Shown here: in pieces, positions 1 to 9,949 of the stretch | How the letters are laid out: each line of letters starts with the position of its first letter | How positions within the stretch are numbered: the stretch's first letter is position 1 | Assembly (NCBI RefSeq): GCF_002197815.1 | Contig: NZ_NIUB01000018.1 | Coordinates: 38,329 to 102,328 of the forward strand | Source: Pseudomonas oleovorans subsp. oleovorans | GTDB taxonomy: Bacteria > Pseudomonadota > Gammaproteobacteria > Pseudomonadales > Pseudomonadaceae | Direction of reading: 5' to 3' | DNA: 64,000 nucleotides | The notes under the pieces: model-generated | Seen by the model: the letters and a program-made list of their open reading frames with translations, nothing else | Told to the model about the DNA's origin: nothing | Database searches by the model: none | Position numbers and translations under genes: made by a program

Positions 1-373
1 CCACGCCGAGAATCACCGAGAACGACGTGCCGGACAGACCGATGCCGATCAGCAGACCTGCGCTCAGCGACAACGACAGCGGCGAGTCGGCCATGCCCAT
101 GCACACCAGGCCCAGCACGTAGAGCACGCCGCCGATGACGATGGCCTTGCGCGCGCCGAAACGGTCGGCCAGCGCACCGGTGATCGGCTGGGCCAGACCC
201 CAGATCAGGTTCTGCAGGGCGATGGCGAAGGCGAACACCTCACGGCCCCAGCCGAATTCCGCACTCATTGGCGGCAGGAACAGGCCGAAACCATGGCGCG
301 TGCCGAGCGACAGCGCCAGGATCAGCGACGCGCCGAGCAGCAGCCAGGTGGTTGAACGCCATGTAGTTGTCAT
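1..373 (-). CDS. MFS transporter, partial (N-terminal part)
   Basis: Major facilitator superfamily transporter; only the first 124 residues are in the window because the frame runs off the left edge. The ATG is the complement of 371-373. A hydrophobic helix lies at about residues 9-25, and the loop after the second helix reads GALADRFGARKAIVIGG, which fits the MFS signature between TM2 and TM3. It lies 52 bp downstream of a MarR-type regulator on the same strand, so the two are probably cotranscribed. In P. aeruginosa an MFS gene and a regulator also follow the cob operon. The substrate cannot be told from this sequence. Confidence 0.85.
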   Translation of the reverse strand, partial: MTTTWRSTTWLLLGASLILALSLGTRHGFGLFLPPMSAEFGWGREVFAFAIALQNLIWGLAQPITGALADRFGARKAIVIGGVLYVLGLVCMGMADSPLSLSLSAGLLIGIGLSGTSFSVILGV

Positions 374-425
374 CGGTATCTCCAGCGGACGGTCGCCTGC
401 GACCGTGTAGGCAGTGATGCGGCCT

Positions 426-830
426 TCAGGCCAGTTCTTCGAGCAGCCTCATCAGCTCGGCACGGCGATCTGCGCCTAACCGGGCATTGAGTTCACGCTG
501 CACCTGTTCCCATAGTGGCAGCGCCTGTTCGATGCGTTGCAGGCCGGCTTCTGTGAGCCGTACCTCGCGAGCGCGCAAATCGCGCCCTTCTCCCAGTTGC
601 ACCAGCCCCTGTTCCTCCAGCACCCGCAGATTGCGCCCGAGCGTGCTGCGATCGAGCCCCATGGCGTCGGCGAGCAGGGAAATGCTCGGTTGACCGAGCC
701 GCTGCACATGACGCAACAGGGAAAACTGCGCGGCACCGAGCCCGACGGCCGCGAGGGCATCGTCGTAACGGCGGGTGACACCACGGCTGGCGCGGCGCAG
801 TTGGGTACAGAGACAGGAGGTCGGCAACAT
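426..830 (-). CDS. MarR family transcriptional regulator
   Basis: A 134-residue winged-helix regulator. An N-terminal dimerisation helix leads into the DNA-binding segment at about residues 30-95, including SISLLADAMGLDRSTLGRNL (recognition region) and the wing around GRDLRAREVRLTEAG, both typical of MarR. Length is normal for the family. It lies between cobS (74 bp upstream) and the MFS gene (52 bp downstream) on the same strand. By analogy with other MarR-exporter pairs it probably controls the transporter; that role is inferred. The ligand is unknown. Confidence 0.88.
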   Translation of the reverse strand: MLPTSCLCTQLRRASRGVTRRYDDALAAVGLGAAQFSLLRHVQRLGQPSISLLADAMGLDRSTLGRNLRVLEEQGLVQLGEGRDLRAREVRLTEAGLQRIEQALPLWEQVQRELNARLGADRRAELMRLLEELA

Positions 831-903
831 GGATACAGGTATATACCCGCATCAGCGATGGGCACTCATACAGTTGCCCACCGCCTCGCCATAACAGTTG
901 AGG

Positions 904-1635
904 TCAGAGACTCAGGGCCAGCGTCAGGAGCACGGCGCACTCGGCCAGCTCGACCAGTGCACCGGCGGTATCTCCGGTGGTGCCGCCCAGGCGTAGCAGC
1001 AACGCGCGACGCAGCCAGACGAACAGCAGCAATGCCGTGGTCAACGCCAGCAGCCCCGCCCAGCCGAACAGCAGCATGCCCAGTAGATGCACGCCCAGCA
1101 CCCAGGGCAGTTGCCCGCGCGGCAGATGATCGACCAGGGCCTGACCCAGCCCACCGGCCCGCACGTAGGGCGTGGTTGCCAGCAGCAACGGCAACAGGCT
1201 GCGCCCCAGCCAGGGCAGCAGCAACAGGTAGATGCCGTGCCCGGCCTGCAGGAGCGTGAACAATGTGGCGAACTTGAGCAGTAACAGCAGCACCAGCACC
1301 ACCACGGCGATAGGGCCGCTGCGCGGGTCCTTCATGATCGTCAGAGTGCGCTCGCGATCACCGAAACCGCCGACCCAGGCATCAGCGGTATCGGCCAGGC
1401 CGTCCAGATGCAGACCGCCGCTCAACCCCACCCACAGCGCCAGAATGATCGCCGCCTGCAATAACGCCGGTGTCGGCCCCAACAACAGATGGGCGCCCCA
1501 CAGCAGCAGACCGAGCAGCAGCCCCACTAACGGGTACCAAAGCAGCGAGCGCCCCACCTGCTCGGGGGTCGGCATGCCCGGCAGGCTGACCGGCAGACGA
1601 GTGAGGAACTGCAAGGCGATCAGCAACGCGATCAT
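904..1635 (-). CDS. cobS: adenosylcobinamide-GDP ribazoletransferase (cobalamin synthase)
   Basis: Catalyses the last assembly step of cobalamin: joining adenosylcobinamide-GDP with alpha-ribazole or its phosphate. The 243-residue protein is strongly hydrophobic, as expected for this integral inner-membrane enzyme. It shows the conserved acidic segment GGLHLDGLADTADAW (about residues 73-87) followed by DRERTLTIMKDPRSGPIAV (about 92-110). The start overlaps the cobC stop by 4 nt (ATGA), so translation is probably coupled. This is the last gene of the cob operon; Pseudomonas literature also calls it cobV. Confidence 0.95.
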   Translation of the reverse strand: MIALLIALQFLTRLPVSLPGMPTPEQVGRSLLWYPLVGLLLGLLLWGAHLLLGPTPALLQAAIILALWVGLSGGLHLDGLADTADAWVGGFGDRERTLTIMKDPRSGPIAVVVLVLLLLLKFATLFTLLQAGHGIYLLLLPWLGRSLLPLLLATTPYVRAGGLGQALVDHLPRGQLPWVLGVHLLGMLLFGWAGLLALTTALLLFVWLRRALLLRLGGTTGDTAGALVELAECAVLLTLALSL

Positions 1636-2204
1636 GGCAACTCCGCCAGTTGCCCATCGGCATCCAGGCGCAGACGAAAACGCTGGGCATAGCCGACGTT
1701 GACCTGCAGCAGATCCTGACGTGGCAGGCCGCGCGCACGCGCCAATAGCAGGCGCATCACACCGCCGTGAGTGATCAGCAGCAGCCGCTCTCCCGTGTGG
1801 CGCTGCTGCAAGCGCCGCAAGGCAGCCAGCACACGCGCCTCGAACTGCAGCAACGGCTCGCCATTAGGCGGCGTGAACGCATAGGGATCGGCCCAGAAGC
1901 GACCCAGCGCCTCAGCATCGCTGTCCATCAGCTGGGCAGCAGTGCGCCCTTCCCAATCACCGAAATGCAGCTCTTGCAGATCCGCCTCGAAGTGCAGCGG
2001 CAAGGCATTGGCCAGCGCGACTTCCTCGGCAAAACGCGCGCAGCGCTGCAGTGGCGAGCTGATCAGGCGATCCCAGGGGCCGGCGCCCTGCACCGCTGCG
2101 CGCAGTTGCGCCCAGCCCTGCTCGGTCAGCGCATCATCCAGGCTGCCACGCAGCCCACCGCCCAGCTCGGTTTCACCGTGACGCAGCAATTCCAGATGCA
2201 GCAT
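1632..2204 (-). CDS. cobC: alpha-ribazole phosphatase-like histidine phosphatase
   Basis: A 190-residue histidine phosphatase (phosphoglycerate mutase fold). The phosphohistidine motif LLRHGET lies at about residues 7-13 and the second catalytic histidine in THGGVMRLLL near residue 145. Members beside cobT and cobS act as alpha-ribazole-5'-phosphate phosphatase in nucleotide-loop assembly. The start shares one base with the cobT stop and the end overlaps cobS by 4 nt. In the older P. denitrificans nomenclature cobC means the threonine-phosphate decarboxylase, so the symbol follows the Salmonella scheme. Confidence 0.9.
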   Translation of the reverse strand: MLHLELLRHGETELGGGLRGSLDDALTEQGWAQLRAAVQGAGPWDRLISSPLQRCARFAEEVALANALPLHFEADLQELHFGDWEGRTAAQLMDSDAEALGRFWADPYAFTPPNGEPLLQFEARVLAALRRLQQRHTGERLLLITHGGVMRLLLARARGLPRQDLLQVNVGYAQRFRLRLDADGQLAELP

Positions 2205-3259
2205 CAGCTCGGCCTTTCGGCGACGGCCGCTTCGGCGAAGGTCGCCATCTGTCCGTGCAGGGCGCAGGCCAGGCGCAGCAACGGCACGGCCAATGCAGCA
2301 CCACTGCCTTCACCCAGACGCAAGCCCAGCTCCAGTAGCGGCTCCGCTTCCAGCGCCTGCAGCACACGCACATGACCGGGCTCGGCACCGTGATGGGCAA
2401 ACAGCAGCCAGTCGCGGCAGCCAGGGTTCAGGCGCACGGCGAGCAAGGCCGCAACGCTGCAGATAAAGCCATCGACCAATACCGCCATGCCTTGCTGCGC
2501 GGCGGCCAGGTAGGCGCCGGTGAGTGCAGCGATCTCAAATCCGCCCAGGTGGATCAGCGCCTGCAATGGCCCGTCGATCTGCGCCCGGTGCAGGGCCAAC
2601 GCGGCATCGATCACCCGCGCCTTGTGCGCCACACCCGCGCCATCCAATCCAGTACCGGGCCCTGCCAGTTCGCTCGCCGGGCAATCCAACAGCCAGCAGG
2701 CCAGCGCTGCCGCCGCAGTGGTATTGCCGATGCCCATCTCGCCACCGACGAACAGATCACAACCAACGGCACGCGCGCGTTGGATGCTGTCGCGGCCAGC
2801 TTCCAGGCAAATCATCGCCTGGGCCAGGGTCATGGCCGGATCACGGGCGAAGTTCTGCGTACCGGCACCGACCTGCAGATGACGCACGCCTGGCAGCGGC
2901 GGCAAGGGTGCGGCAGTACCCAGGTCGATCACCTCGAGCGCCGCATCCAACTGACGCGCGAGCACACTGATCGCCGCACCGCCAGTGACGAAGTTGGCCA
3001 GCATCTGCCCCGTCACCGCTTGCGGATAGGCGGAAATGCCCTCGGCCACCACGCCATGGTCACCGGCAAAGATGGCGATCCACAGCTTGTCCAGGCTCGG
3101 CCGCTCGCGCCCCTGCAGCGCTGCCAAGTGAATAGCCAGTGCTTCCAAGCGGCCGAGCGAACCCGTGGGTTTGGTCAACTGCTGTTGCCGCGTTTCGGCC
3201 TTGGCCCTTGCAACATGATCGAGCGGCTGACACGGCCCTTGCCACCATTGCAGACTCAT
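2204..3259 (-). CDS. cobT: nicotinate-nucleotide-dimethylbenzimidazole phosphoribosyltransferase
   Basis: Activates the lower ligand: 5,6-dimethylbenzimidazole plus nicotinate mononucleotide gives alpha-ribazole phosphate. The protein has 351 residues, close to the usual family length. Visible family segments include [13 protein letters not shown] near residue 31, [20 protein letters not shown] near residue 65, [13 protein letters not shown] near residue 175, and the C-terminal catalytic glutamate region [10 protein letters not shown] near residue 317. The start overlaps the cobU stop by 4 nt. Known as cobU in Pseudomonas nomenclature. Confidence 0.96.
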   Translation of the reverse strand: MSLQWWQGPCQPLDHVARAKAETRQQQLTKPTGSLGRLEALAIHLAALQGRERPSLDKLWIAIFAGDHGVVAEGISAYPQAVTGQMLANFVTGGAAISVLARQLDAALEVIDLGTAAPLPPLPGVRHLQVGAGTQNFARDPAMTLAQAMICLEAGRDSIQRARAVGCDLFVGGEMGIGNTTAAAALACWLLDCPASELAGPGTGLDGAGVAHKARVIDAALALHRAQIDGPLQALIHLGGFEIAALTGAYLAAAQQGMAVLVDGFICSVAALLAVRLNPGCRDWLLFAHHGAEPGHVRVLQALEAEPLLELGLRLGEGSGAALAVPLLRLACALHGQMATFAEAAVAERPS

Positions 3260-3783
3260 AACGCATCCCCCTTGAGCACCATGGGCAGCCCGGCCACGGT
3301 GAACAGCACACGCTGGCTGCGCTCGGCCAGCGCCTGGTGCAGCCAGCCGGCCTCATCGACATAACGGCGAGTCAGCTCGCCCAGCGGCACCACGCCCAGC
3401 CCGGTTTCGTTGCTGACCAACAGGATGCGTCCTGGCAACCCATCCACACAACCGAGCAACAGCTCGCGCTCAGCCTCAAGCCGCGCCGAATCCTCCAGCA
3501 TCAGTAGATTGGTCAGCCACAGGGTCAGGCAGTCCACCAACAGGCAACGACCGGGCGCAGCCTGTTCGCGCAGCACACGGGCCAGCGCCAGCGGCTCCTC
3601 GACCAACGCCCAGTGCGCCGGGCGACGCGCGCGATGCTGAGCGACGCGCGCATTCATCTCGCCATCGAGCGGCTGGCTGGTGGCAATGTAGACGACCTCC
3701 AACCCGGACTCGTCGGCCAGCTTCTCGGCCAGCCGGCTCTTGCCGGAACGAGCACCGCCGAGGATCAATTCAAGCATCTTCAC
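3256..3783 (-). CDS. cobU: bifunctional adenosylcobinamide kinase/guanylyltransferase
   Basis: Phosphorylates adenosylcobinamide and then transfers GMP, giving adenosylcobinamide-GDP for CobS. The 175-residue protein has the P-loop GGARSGKS at residues 9-16, then a segment with conserved histidines ([20 protein letters not shown]), and [12 protein letters not shown] and [20 protein letters not shown], all characteristic of CobU/CobP. Residue 3 is a second Met (MLELILGG), a possible alternative start. A 52-bp gap, largely an imperfect inverted repeat, separates it from cobQ; it is the only gap of more than a few bases in the operon. Confidence 0.95.
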   Translation of the reverse strand: MKMLELILGGARSGKSRLAEKLADESGLEVVYIATSQPLDGEMNARVAQHRARRPAHWALVEEPLALARVLREQAAPGRCLLVDCLTLWLTNLLMLEDSARLEAERELLLGCVDGLPGRILLVSNETGLGVVPLGELTRRYVDEAGWLHQALAERSQRVLFTVAGLPMVLKGDAL

Positions 3784-3840
3784 TCCGTAGGGTGCGCTGT
3801 GCGCACCATTTCAAAACCTGCGGCTGCCGCGCGCCCTACC
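3784..3840. repeat. dispersed inverted repeat between cobQ and cobU
   Basis: Imperfect palindrome starting GTAGGGTGCGC and ending GCGCCCTACC, filling the cobQ-cobU gap. The cobQ stop codon (complement of 3836-3838) lies inside it. Fragments with the same wording occur near 25,012 and 56,407. In RNA it would form a hairpin between two cotranscribed genes. Confidence 0.55.
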
Positions 3841-5287
3841 CCAGGCCGCAAAGCGCCTTGAGTTTTTCGGTATCCAGGTGCAATTCCACCTGATCGGCCA
3901 GGCGTTCGATATCGCGCTCGCGCAGCGCCTGGTAATCCACCGTCTGCACCTCACGCAGCCCGGCCCAGCGCAACAACACGGCGAGCGCCGAGGGTTGCTC
4001 GAACAGGCCATGCAAGTAAGTAGCAAGCACCTGCCCATCGGCGCTGAGGCCCCCGTCACTGCGGCCGTCATCGAGTTGCACGGCGCCGTTGAGGCCCGGA
4101 CCACGACTGACGCCGGCATGAATCTCGTAGCCGCTGACATCAGCCTGCTCCAGGCACAGCCGACCGCGGACGTTACGCAGCTGTTTTTCCGGCTCAAGCA
4201 GCGTCTCGAAATCCAGCAGGCCGAGGCCCTCGCTGCTGCCGGCAGCGCCTTCCAGGCCATGCGGGTCGTGAATCTGCCGGCCGAGCATCTGCAGGCCGCC
4301 ACAAATACCCAGAACCTTGCCGCCGTATCGCAGGTGGCGGGCAATGGCGGCGTCCCAGCCCTGCTCGCGCAGCCGTGCGAGATCGGCGCGCACGCTCTTG
4401 GAGCCGGGCAGGATGATCAGATCCGCCGGGGGAATGGCTTGCCCCGGCCCGACGAAGGTCAGCTGCACCTGTGGGTGCAGGCGCAACGGATCGAAATCGG
4501 TGTGGTTGCTGATGCGCGGTAATACTGGCACCACCACGCGCAAGGCCTGTTCGTCCTTGGCCTGCTGGCGGGTATCGACGGCGTCTTCGGCTTCCAGGTG
4601 GAAATCCATCAGATACGGCAGCACGCCGAGCACCGGCTTGCCGGTACGCTGCTCGAGCCAGTCCAACCCCGGTTTGAGCAACGCAATGTCACCCCGAAAG
4701 CGATTGATCACGAAGCCCTGGACACGCGCCTGCTCGCTCGGGCTGAGTAGTTCCAGGGTGCCGACCAGATGGGCGAACACGCCGCCCTTGTCGATATCGG
4801 CAATCAGAATCACCGGGCAATCCACCGCTTCGGCGAAGCCCATGTTGGCGATGTCGCCGGCGCGCAGGTTGATCTCGGCGGGCGAGCCGGCGCCTTCGAC
4901 CAGCACCAGTTCATGGCGCTCCAGCAACCGTGCATGGGATTCCAGTACCGCTGCCATGGCCACCGGCTTGTAGCCGTGATAGGTCAGCGCCTGCATGTTG
5001 CCGATGGCGCGACCGTGGATGATCACCTGGGCACCCATGTCGCTGTTGGGCTTGAGCAGCACCGGGTTCATGTCGGTGTGCGGCTCCAGGCCGGCGGCCT
5101 GTGCCTGCACCGCCTGCGCGCGGCCGATCTCGCCGCCGTCGGCGGTCACGGCGGAATTGAGTGCCATGTTCTGTGGTTTGAACGGTGCCACGGAAATGCC
5201 CTGGCGCCGCGCCCAGCGGCACAGTGCCGTCACCAGCGTGCTCTTGCCGGCGTCGGAGGTGGTGCCCTGCACCATCAAGGTCGGCAT
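3836..5287 (-). CDS. cobQ: cobyric acid synthase (glutamine-dependent amidotransferase)
   Basis: Amidates four carboxylates (b, d, e, g) of adenosylcobyrinic acid a,c-diamide using glutamine and ATP. The 483-residue protein begins with a dethiobiotin-synthetase-like domain ([11 protein letters not shown], residues 7-17; [11 protein letters not shown] near 35). The C-terminal class I glutaminase domain has its nucleophile Cys329 in [10 protein letters not shown], and the catalytic His lies in [10 protein letters not shown] chose the start at MPTLMVQG because this ATG overlaps the upstream cobD stop (TGATG) and the homology starts there; an in-frame extension of 13 codons upstream lies inside cobD. 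Confidence 0.96.
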   Translation of the reverse strand: MPTLMVQGTTSDAGKSTLVTALCRWARRQGISVAPFKPQNMALNSAVTADGGEIGRAQAVQAQAAGLEPHTDMNPVLLKPNSDMGAQVIIHGRAIGNMQALTYHGYKPVAMAAVLESHARLLERHELVLVEGAGSPAEINLRAGDIANMGFAEAVDCPVILIADIDKGGVFAHLVGTLELLSPSEQARVQGFVINRFRGDIALLKPGLDWLEQRTGKPVLGVLPYLMDFHLEAEDAVDTRQQAKDEQALRVVVPVLPRISNHTDFDPLRLHPQVQLTFVGPGQAIPPADLIILPGSKSVRADLARLREQGWDAAIARHLRYGGKVLGICGGLQMLGRQIHDPHGLEGAAGSSEGLGLLDFETLLEPEKQLRNVRGRLCLEQADVSGYEIHAGVSRGPGLNGAVQLDDGRSDGGLSADGQVLATYLHGLFEQPSALAVLLRWAGLREVQTVDYQALRERDIERLADQVELHLDTEKLKALCGLG

Positions 5288-6297
5288 CAGGGCGTTTCCT
5301 CGAGGTTCGCCAGCATCGGCGCGCACTCAAGCAGCCCCTGCTCCAGACGCAACCAGCCACATTCGTCGGCCGGCAGGCCGAAGCGCAGGCTGTCCAGCTC
5401 GGCGAACAGCCGCACCAGAATGCCGCGCCGCGCCAGCAGCTCGGCGCAGGGCACGGCGCGACGGGTGCAGCAGAACTGGAACAGCGATGAGCCACCGGTC
5501 GACGGCAAGCCACAGTCACGCAGCAGCGCCTTGAGGCGCTCGCCGTCAGCCAGCAGGCGCTCACGCTGGCGGCGCTGCCCCTCACCATCGACCAACAAGC
5601 TGAGCGCCACGCTGCGCGCCGGGCCGCTGACGGCCCAGGGCCCGAGCAGCGCCTCCAGCTCATCCAGCAAGGCCTGTGCGGCCAGGACAAAGCCCAGACG
5701 CAGACCGGCCAGGCCGAAGAACTTGCCGAACGAGCGCAGCACGATCAGCCCCGGCATGTCGCTGTAGGCGGCCAGGCTGTGCTCCGGCGTGCAATCGATG
5801 AAGGCTTCGTCGACCACCAGCCAGCCGCCGCGCTCGGCCAGTTCATTGTGCCAGTCGAGCAGGCGCGCCGGCTCGATCAGGCGGCCGGTCGGATTGTTCG
5901 GGTTGACCACCAGCAACACATCCAGGTGCGGCAGCGCGCGATGCACCGAACCCTCACTGAGTTTGGTGACACGATGGCCTTCACGACGCCAGGCCGCGGC
6001 GTGCTCGGCGTAAGTGGGCGCGATGATGCCGACGCTGGCATTGCGGCGCAGACGTGGCAGAGTCTGGATCGCCGCTTGCGAACCGGCTACCGGCAGCAGG
6101 CTGACGGCGCCGTAGTAGTCGCGCGCCGCCTGCTCCAGGCCGTCATCCGCCTCAGGCAGGCGCGCCCAGGCAGCCCCCGGTACAACCGGCAGATCCCAGC
6201 CGTAGGGCGCGACACCGGTGGACAGATCCAGCCAGTCCTCCAGGGGGATGCCGTAGCGCTGCGCGGCGGCGCGCAGTCGACCTCCATGCTCAAGCAA
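5287..6297 (-). CDS. cobD: threonine-phosphate decarboxylase
   Basis: PLP-dependent class I/II aminotransferase-fold enzyme making (R)-1-amino-2-propanol phosphate, the linker between the corrin ring and the nucleotide loop. Of 336 residues, NPNNPTGRL (about 132-140) and VVDEAFID (about 161-168) are PLP-binding segments, and the Schiff-base lysine is K192 in [16 protein letters not shown]. It overlaps cbiB by 8 nt and cobQ by one base. It is named cobC in Pseudomonas nomenclature. The pairing with cbiB fits the pathway, since CbiB uses its product. Confidence 0.94.
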   Translation of the reverse strand: MLEHGGRLRAAAQRYGIPLEDWLDLSTGVAPYGWDLPVVPGAAWARLPEADDGLEQAARDYYGAVSLLPVAGSQAAIQTLPRLRRNASVGIIAPTYAEHAAAWRREGHRVTKLSEGSVHRALPHLDVLLVVNPNNPTGRLIEPARLLDWHNELAERGGWLVVDEAFIDCTPEHSLAAYSDMPGLIVLRSFGKFFGLAGLRLGFVLAAQALLDELEALLGPWAVSGPARSVALSLLVDGEGQRRQRERLLADGERLKALLRDCGLPSTGGSSLFQFCCTRRAVPCAELLARRGILVRLFAELDSLRFGLPADECGWLRLEQGLLECAPMLANLEETP

Positions 6298-7198
6298 CCC
6301 AAACCTCCCACAGCGTCAGAATCACCAACCACAAACCCACGCCAGCGACGACCCGATTCATTGCCCGCTCGATATCCCGTGCCTGCGGCGGCGGGCCTTC
6401 GCCCAGTTGCGGGCGCTCATGCCGCTCGCCGTGATACTCCGCCGCGCCGCCCAGGCTTACACCCAAACTGCCTGCGCCAGACGCCATTACCGGGCCGGCA
6501 TTGGGACTGTCCCACAAGGGTGCCTGCCTACGCCAGCAGCGCAGCGCCAGAGCCGTACGCCCAAGCAGTGCATAGGTCAGCGCCACCAGGCGCGCCGGGA
6601 TGTAATTGAGCAGGTCATCGATCTTCGCCGCCGCCCAGCCAAAGCGCTCGAAGCGTTCGTTGCGGTAACCCCACATGGCGTCGAGGGTATTGCTCAGGCG
6701 GTACAGCACGACGCCGGGGGCACCGGCGACGATGAACCAGAACAAGGCGGCGAATACCGCATCGGAGCCATTCTCCAGCACCGACTCGGTGCCGGCGCGA
6801 GCCACACCGGTGGCATCCAGTTCGGCGGTATTGCGGCTGACCATCCAGCCGACGCGCTCGCGCGCCAGGGCCAGGTCGCCCAGACGCAGCGCGCGGGCCA
6901 CCGGCTGTGCGTGCTCATACAGGCTGCGCAGGCCAAGGGCGAAGTACAGGGCGAAGATCTCCACCGCCCAGCCAAACGAGCTGACCTGCACCAGCAGCCA
7001 GGTGATGAAGGTCAGCGGCAGCACTGCCAGGCACCAGGCCGTCACGCCATGGCTGCGCCAGCCACCACCAGCGGGATTGAAACGCTGCTCCAGGCGCCCG
7101 GCCAGGCGGCCGAAGGCGACCAGCGGATGCGCGCGGCGTGGCTCGCCCAGCACGGCATCCAGCGCCACGCCGGCACAGGTGATCAGCGCCAGGCTCAT
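6290..7198 (-). CDS. cbiB: adenosylcobinamide-phosphate synthase
   Basis: Integral membrane enzyme attaching the aminopropanol (phosphate) arm to adenosylcobyric acid. The 302-residue protein has several hydrophobic helices and the family segments [18 protein letters not shown] near the N-terminus, [21 protein letters not shown] around residue 115, [13 protein letters not shown] and [20 protein letters not shown]. It starts 3 nt after the bluB stop. It is equivalent to cobD in Pseudomonas nomenclature. Confidence 0.95.
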   Translation of the reverse strand: MSLALITCAGVALDAVLGEPRRAHPLVAFGRLAGRLEQRFNPAGGGWRSHGVTAWCLAVLPLTFITWLLVQVSSFGWAVEIFALYFALGLRSLYEHAQPVARALRLGDLALARERVGWMVSRNTAELDATGVARAGTESVLENGSDAVFAALFWFIVAGAPGVVLYRLSNTLDAMWGYRNERFERFGWAAAKIDDLLNYIPARLVALTYALLGRTALALRCWRRQAPLWDSPNAGPVMASGAGSLGVSLGGAAEYHGERHERPQLGEGPPPQARDIERAMNRVVAGVGLWLVILTLWEVWVA

Positions 7199-7201
7199 CG
7201 T

Positions 7202-7855
7202 TCACTCACCAGAGGATCCCCATCGATTCTCGAACAGCAATTCGGACAGCGGCCGGGGCGTGGCCCAGCCCTCTTCCACCAGCATCGGTTTCTCGTAGAA
7301 GGCGTGCACCGGCCCCAGGCACAGCAGCGCCACCGGCTTGCTGCCAGCCGGCATGTCCAGCAGCCCGGCCAGCGCCTCGGGGTCGAACAACGACACCCAG
7401 CCCAGGCCCAGCCCTTCGGCCCGCGCGGCCAGCCACAGATTCTGAATGGCGCAGGCCACCGAAGCCATATCCATTTCCGGCAACGTGCGTCGCCCGAAGA
7501 CATGCGCCTCGCGCCCCTCCATCAGCGCCACCGCCAGCAGCTCGGCGCAATCGCGGATGCCTTCGACCTTGAGCCGCATGAACTCATCCGAACGCTCGCC
7601 CAGGGCTTCGGCGGTGCGAACGCGCTCCGCCTCCACCAACGCATGGGCCGCCTCACGCAATTGCGGATCGCTGATACGAAGAAAGCGCCACGGCTGCATC
7701 AGGCCGACGCTGGGCGCATGGTGCGCCGCTTCGAGCAGTCGCGCCAACACCTCGGCAGGCACCTGTCCGCCAACGAAGTGGCGCATGTCGCGGCGCTCGG
7801 CGATGGCGCGGTACACCGCCGCACGCTCTGCTGGAGTGAAGGCATGCTCGCTCAT
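7202..7855 (-). CDS. bluB: 5,6-dimethylbenzimidazole synthase
   Basis: Oxygen-dependent flavin-destroying enzyme that makes the lower ligand of B12 from FMNH2; its presence implies aerobic, self-sufficient ligand synthesis. The 217-residue protein has the nitroreductase fold. The N-terminal flavin-binding segment AIAERRDMRHFVGGQVPAEV leads into LLEAAHHAPSVGLMQPWRF, which matches BluB rather than general nitroreductases. The C-terminal part has GLGLGWVSLFDPEAL. It overlaps cobB by 4 nt. Confidence 0.93.
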   Translation of the reverse strand: MSEHAFTPAERAAVYRAIAERRDMRHFVGGQVPAEVLARLLEAAHHAPSVGLMQPWRFLRISDPQLREAAHALVEAERVRTAEALGERSDEFMRLKVEGIRDCAELLAVALMEGREAHVFGRRTLPEMDMASVACAIQNLWLAARAEGLGLGWVSLFDPEALAGLLDMPAGSKPVALLCLGPVHAFYEKPMLVEEGWATPRPLSELLFENRWGSSGE

Positions 7856-9147
7856 GGACGCAGCAGCGCAGCGGCCGCCTCCGGATTGGACGGCAGATAG
7901 AAGTGGATATAGCTGGCCGTCAGTCGCCCCAAACGATACACCGCCTCGGCCACCGGCTTGCCGTTCGGGCAGCGGCCGAGCGTCAGAGGCTGCAATGGAC
8001 TCTCCAGGCGCGAGTGGTGGTAACTGTGGCCGCGCAACTCGCCTTCCGGCAGTGTCACTTCCTGCAGGGCCAGTGCCGTCAGCCGTGGCTGCAAAGCCGC
8101 ACTGCCGCTGAGCAGGCCAAGCATGCGGCCACTGCCGCCCTGCTTGTCGCGCAGCTCATCGAGCAAATAGAGCATGCCGCCACACTCGGCGAGCAGTGGC
8201 TTGCCGGCCTGGTGATGGGCACGGATCGCCGTAGCCATGGCCTGATTGCCCTCCAGCTCTGCCAGGTACAGCTCGGGATAACCGCCAGGCAAGTAGAGAC
8301 TGTCCACGTCCGGCAGCGCTTGATCGGTCAGCGGCGAGAAATAGCGCAGCTCAGCCCCCAGTGCCTGCAGCAGGTCGAGATTGGCCTGATAAAGGAAGGC
8401 GAACGCGGCATCGCACGCCACACCGATGCGCACACCGTTGAGCAAGGGCGCAGGTTCGTCGATCTGCGGCGCAGCGAAGCTCACCGCCGGCGGTAGATCG
8501 ACATCGGCGCTGGCCGCCAAGGCATCGGCGGCGGCGTCCAGGCGTGCATCCAGATCGGCCAGCTCAGCTGCCTGCACCAGGCCCAGATGCCGACTCGGCA
8601 ACTCCACCGCGGCACTGCGCGGCAAGGCGCCGAACCAGCGAATGGTCGATGGCAAGGCATCGCGCAGAATATCGCCATGGCGCGTACTGGCGACGCGGTT
8701 GCCGAGCACTCCGGCAAACGGCAGATCCGGCTGGAAGGTGGCCAGGCCATGAGCCAGGGCGCCAAAGGTCTGGGCCATGGCCGCACCGTCGATCACGCCC
8801 AGCACCGGCACGCCGAAGTGACGGGCCAAATCGGCCGCCGACGGTTTGCCGTCGAACAAACCCATGACCCCTTCGATCAGGATCAGATCGGCCTCGCCCG
8901 CGGCCTGCCACAACAGCCGGCGGCTCTCCGCCTCACCCACCATGGCCAGGTCGAGCTGGTACACCGGCGCGCCGCTGGCACGGGCATGGATCATCGGATC
9001 GAGAAAGTCCGGGCCGCACTTGAACACCCGCACCCGACGCCCTTGACGCGTATGCAGGCGCGCCAGCGCGGCGGTGACGGTGGTCTTACCCTGACCCGAA
9101 GCCGGCGCAGCAATCAGCAGCGCCGGGCAGTGACGTGCTTCCATCAA
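7852..9147 (-). CDS. cobB: cobyrinate a,c-diamide synthase
   Basis: Amidates the a and c side chains of (hydrogeno)cobyrinic acid with glutamine and ATP. Of 431 residues, the ATP-binding segment APASGQGKTTVTAAL is at about 13-27, followed by VFKCGPDFLDPMIHARASG and LILIEGVMGLFDG. The C-terminal glutaminase domain has its nucleophile in LAECGGMLYL near residue 325, and the final conserved segment includes ASYIHFYLPSNPEAA. It overlaps cobO by 4 nt and bluB by 4 nt. Confidence 0.96.
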   Translation of the reverse strand: MMEARHCPALLIAAPASGQGKTTVTAALARLHTRQGRRVRVFKCGPDFLDPMIHARASGAPVYQLDLAMVGEAESRRLLWQAAGEADLILIEGVMGLFDGKPSAADLARHFGVPVLGVIDGAAMAQTFGALAHGLATFQPDLPFAGVLGNRVASTRHGDILRDALPSTIRWFGALPRSAAVELPSRHLGLVQAAELADLDARLDAAADALAASADVDLPPAVSFAAPQIDEPAPLLNGVRIGVACDAAFAFLYQANLDLLQALGAELRYFSPLTDQALPDVDSLYLPGGYPELYLAELEGNQAMATAIRAHHQAGKPLLAECGGMLYLLDELRDKQGGSGRMLGLLSGSAALQPRLTALALQEVTLPEGELRGHSYHHSRLESPLQPLTLGRCPNGKPVAEAVYRLGRLTASYIHFYLPSNPEAAAALLRP

Positions 9148-9755
9148 AATTCGATGCCCTTCTGCGCCTTCACCCCGGACTTGAACGCATGCTTGACCAG
9201 GCTCATCTCGGTGACCGTGTCAGCCGCCTCGATCATCCCCGGCAACGCGCCACGGCCGGTCACCACCACGTGCTGCAACAGCGGCCGCGCCTCGATATCG
9301 GCCAGCACCGGCTCCAGTTCGAGATAGCCGTGCTTGAGTGCGATGTTCAGCTCGTCCAGCACCACCAGGCCGACGGTTTCGTCACTGAGCAGACGCCGGG
9401 CGACCGCCCAGGCTGCCTGCGCCTTGGCGATGTCGCGCTGACGATCCTGGGTTTCCCAGGTGAAGCCTTCACCCATCACGTGATAGCTGACTTCCTCGGG
9501 GAAACGGCGGAAGAAGGTTTCTTCACCAGTGCTGGCCGCGCCCTTGATGAACTGCACCACGCCGACCTTGAGGCCATGACCGAGGGCACGCGCGACCATG
9601 CCGAAGGCGCTGCTGCTCTTGCCCTTGCCATTGCCGCTGTGCACCAGCAACAGGCCGTATTGGTCCTGGGCCTGGGCGATCTTCTCGTCGATCAGGGCTT
9701 TCTTGCGCTGCATGCGCGCCTTGTGGCGGGCATCGCGCTCGGTGGACTCGCTCAT
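9144..9755 (-). CDS. cobO: cob(I)yrinic acid a,c-diamide adenosyltransferase
   Basis: Transfers the adenosyl group of ATP to the corrinoid cobalt. Of 203 residues, the P-loop is HSGNGKGKSSSAFG (about 39-52), followed by GVVQFIKGAASTGEE and the Walker-B-like VLDELNIALKHGYL, as in CobA/CobO. I chose the start at MSESTERD because an AGGAG Shine-Dalgarno lies 6 nt upstream; an in-frame upstream extension of 30 codons has no such site. First gene of the operon, about 195 bp downstream of the riboswitch's B12 box. Confidence 0.95.
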   Translation of the reverse strand: MSESTERDARHKARMQRKKALIDEKIAQAQDQYGLLLVHSGNGKGKSSSAFGMVARALGHGLKVGVVQFIKGAASTGEETFFRRFPEEVSYHVMGEGFTWETQDRQRDIAKAQAAWAVARRLLSDETVGLVVLDELNIALKHGYLELEPVLADIEARPLLQHVVVTGRGALPGMIEAADTVTEMSLVKHAFKSGVKAQKGIEF

Positions 9756-9949
9756 GCTGTGCTCCTGTACGTCAGGCACCCGCGCCGCCTGTTCATCGAA
9801 CAGTACGAACGGCAATGAGGAAGAATCGCGATGATCCGCACGCACTCATCCAGGCGCCAATGGCTGGTCAGGCGAGCGGAAGACGAAAAAACACGAACAC
9901 CCCGGTCAAACCGGAGCGTTAGCCGGACAGCGCCCTCCGCGATGCCGTG
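9756..9949 (-). promoter_or_regulatory. leader between riboswitch and cobO, candidate expression platform
   Basis: Untranslated leader on the minus strand. A short GC-rich hairpin (complement of 9900-9916, CTCCGGT/ACCGGGG) is followed after about nine bases by six T's (complement of 9886-9891), a possible intrinsic terminator acting as expression platform. The cobO Shine-Dalgarno is AGGAG at the complement of about 9762-9766. The spacing to the T run is long for a terminator, so the control mode (transcriptional or translational) is uncertain. Confidence 0.45.

Noticed and set aside
9135..9818. Plus-strand 227-codon frame opposite cobO
   Set aside because: Antisense to cobO, which has a clear P-loop and Shine-Dalgarno.
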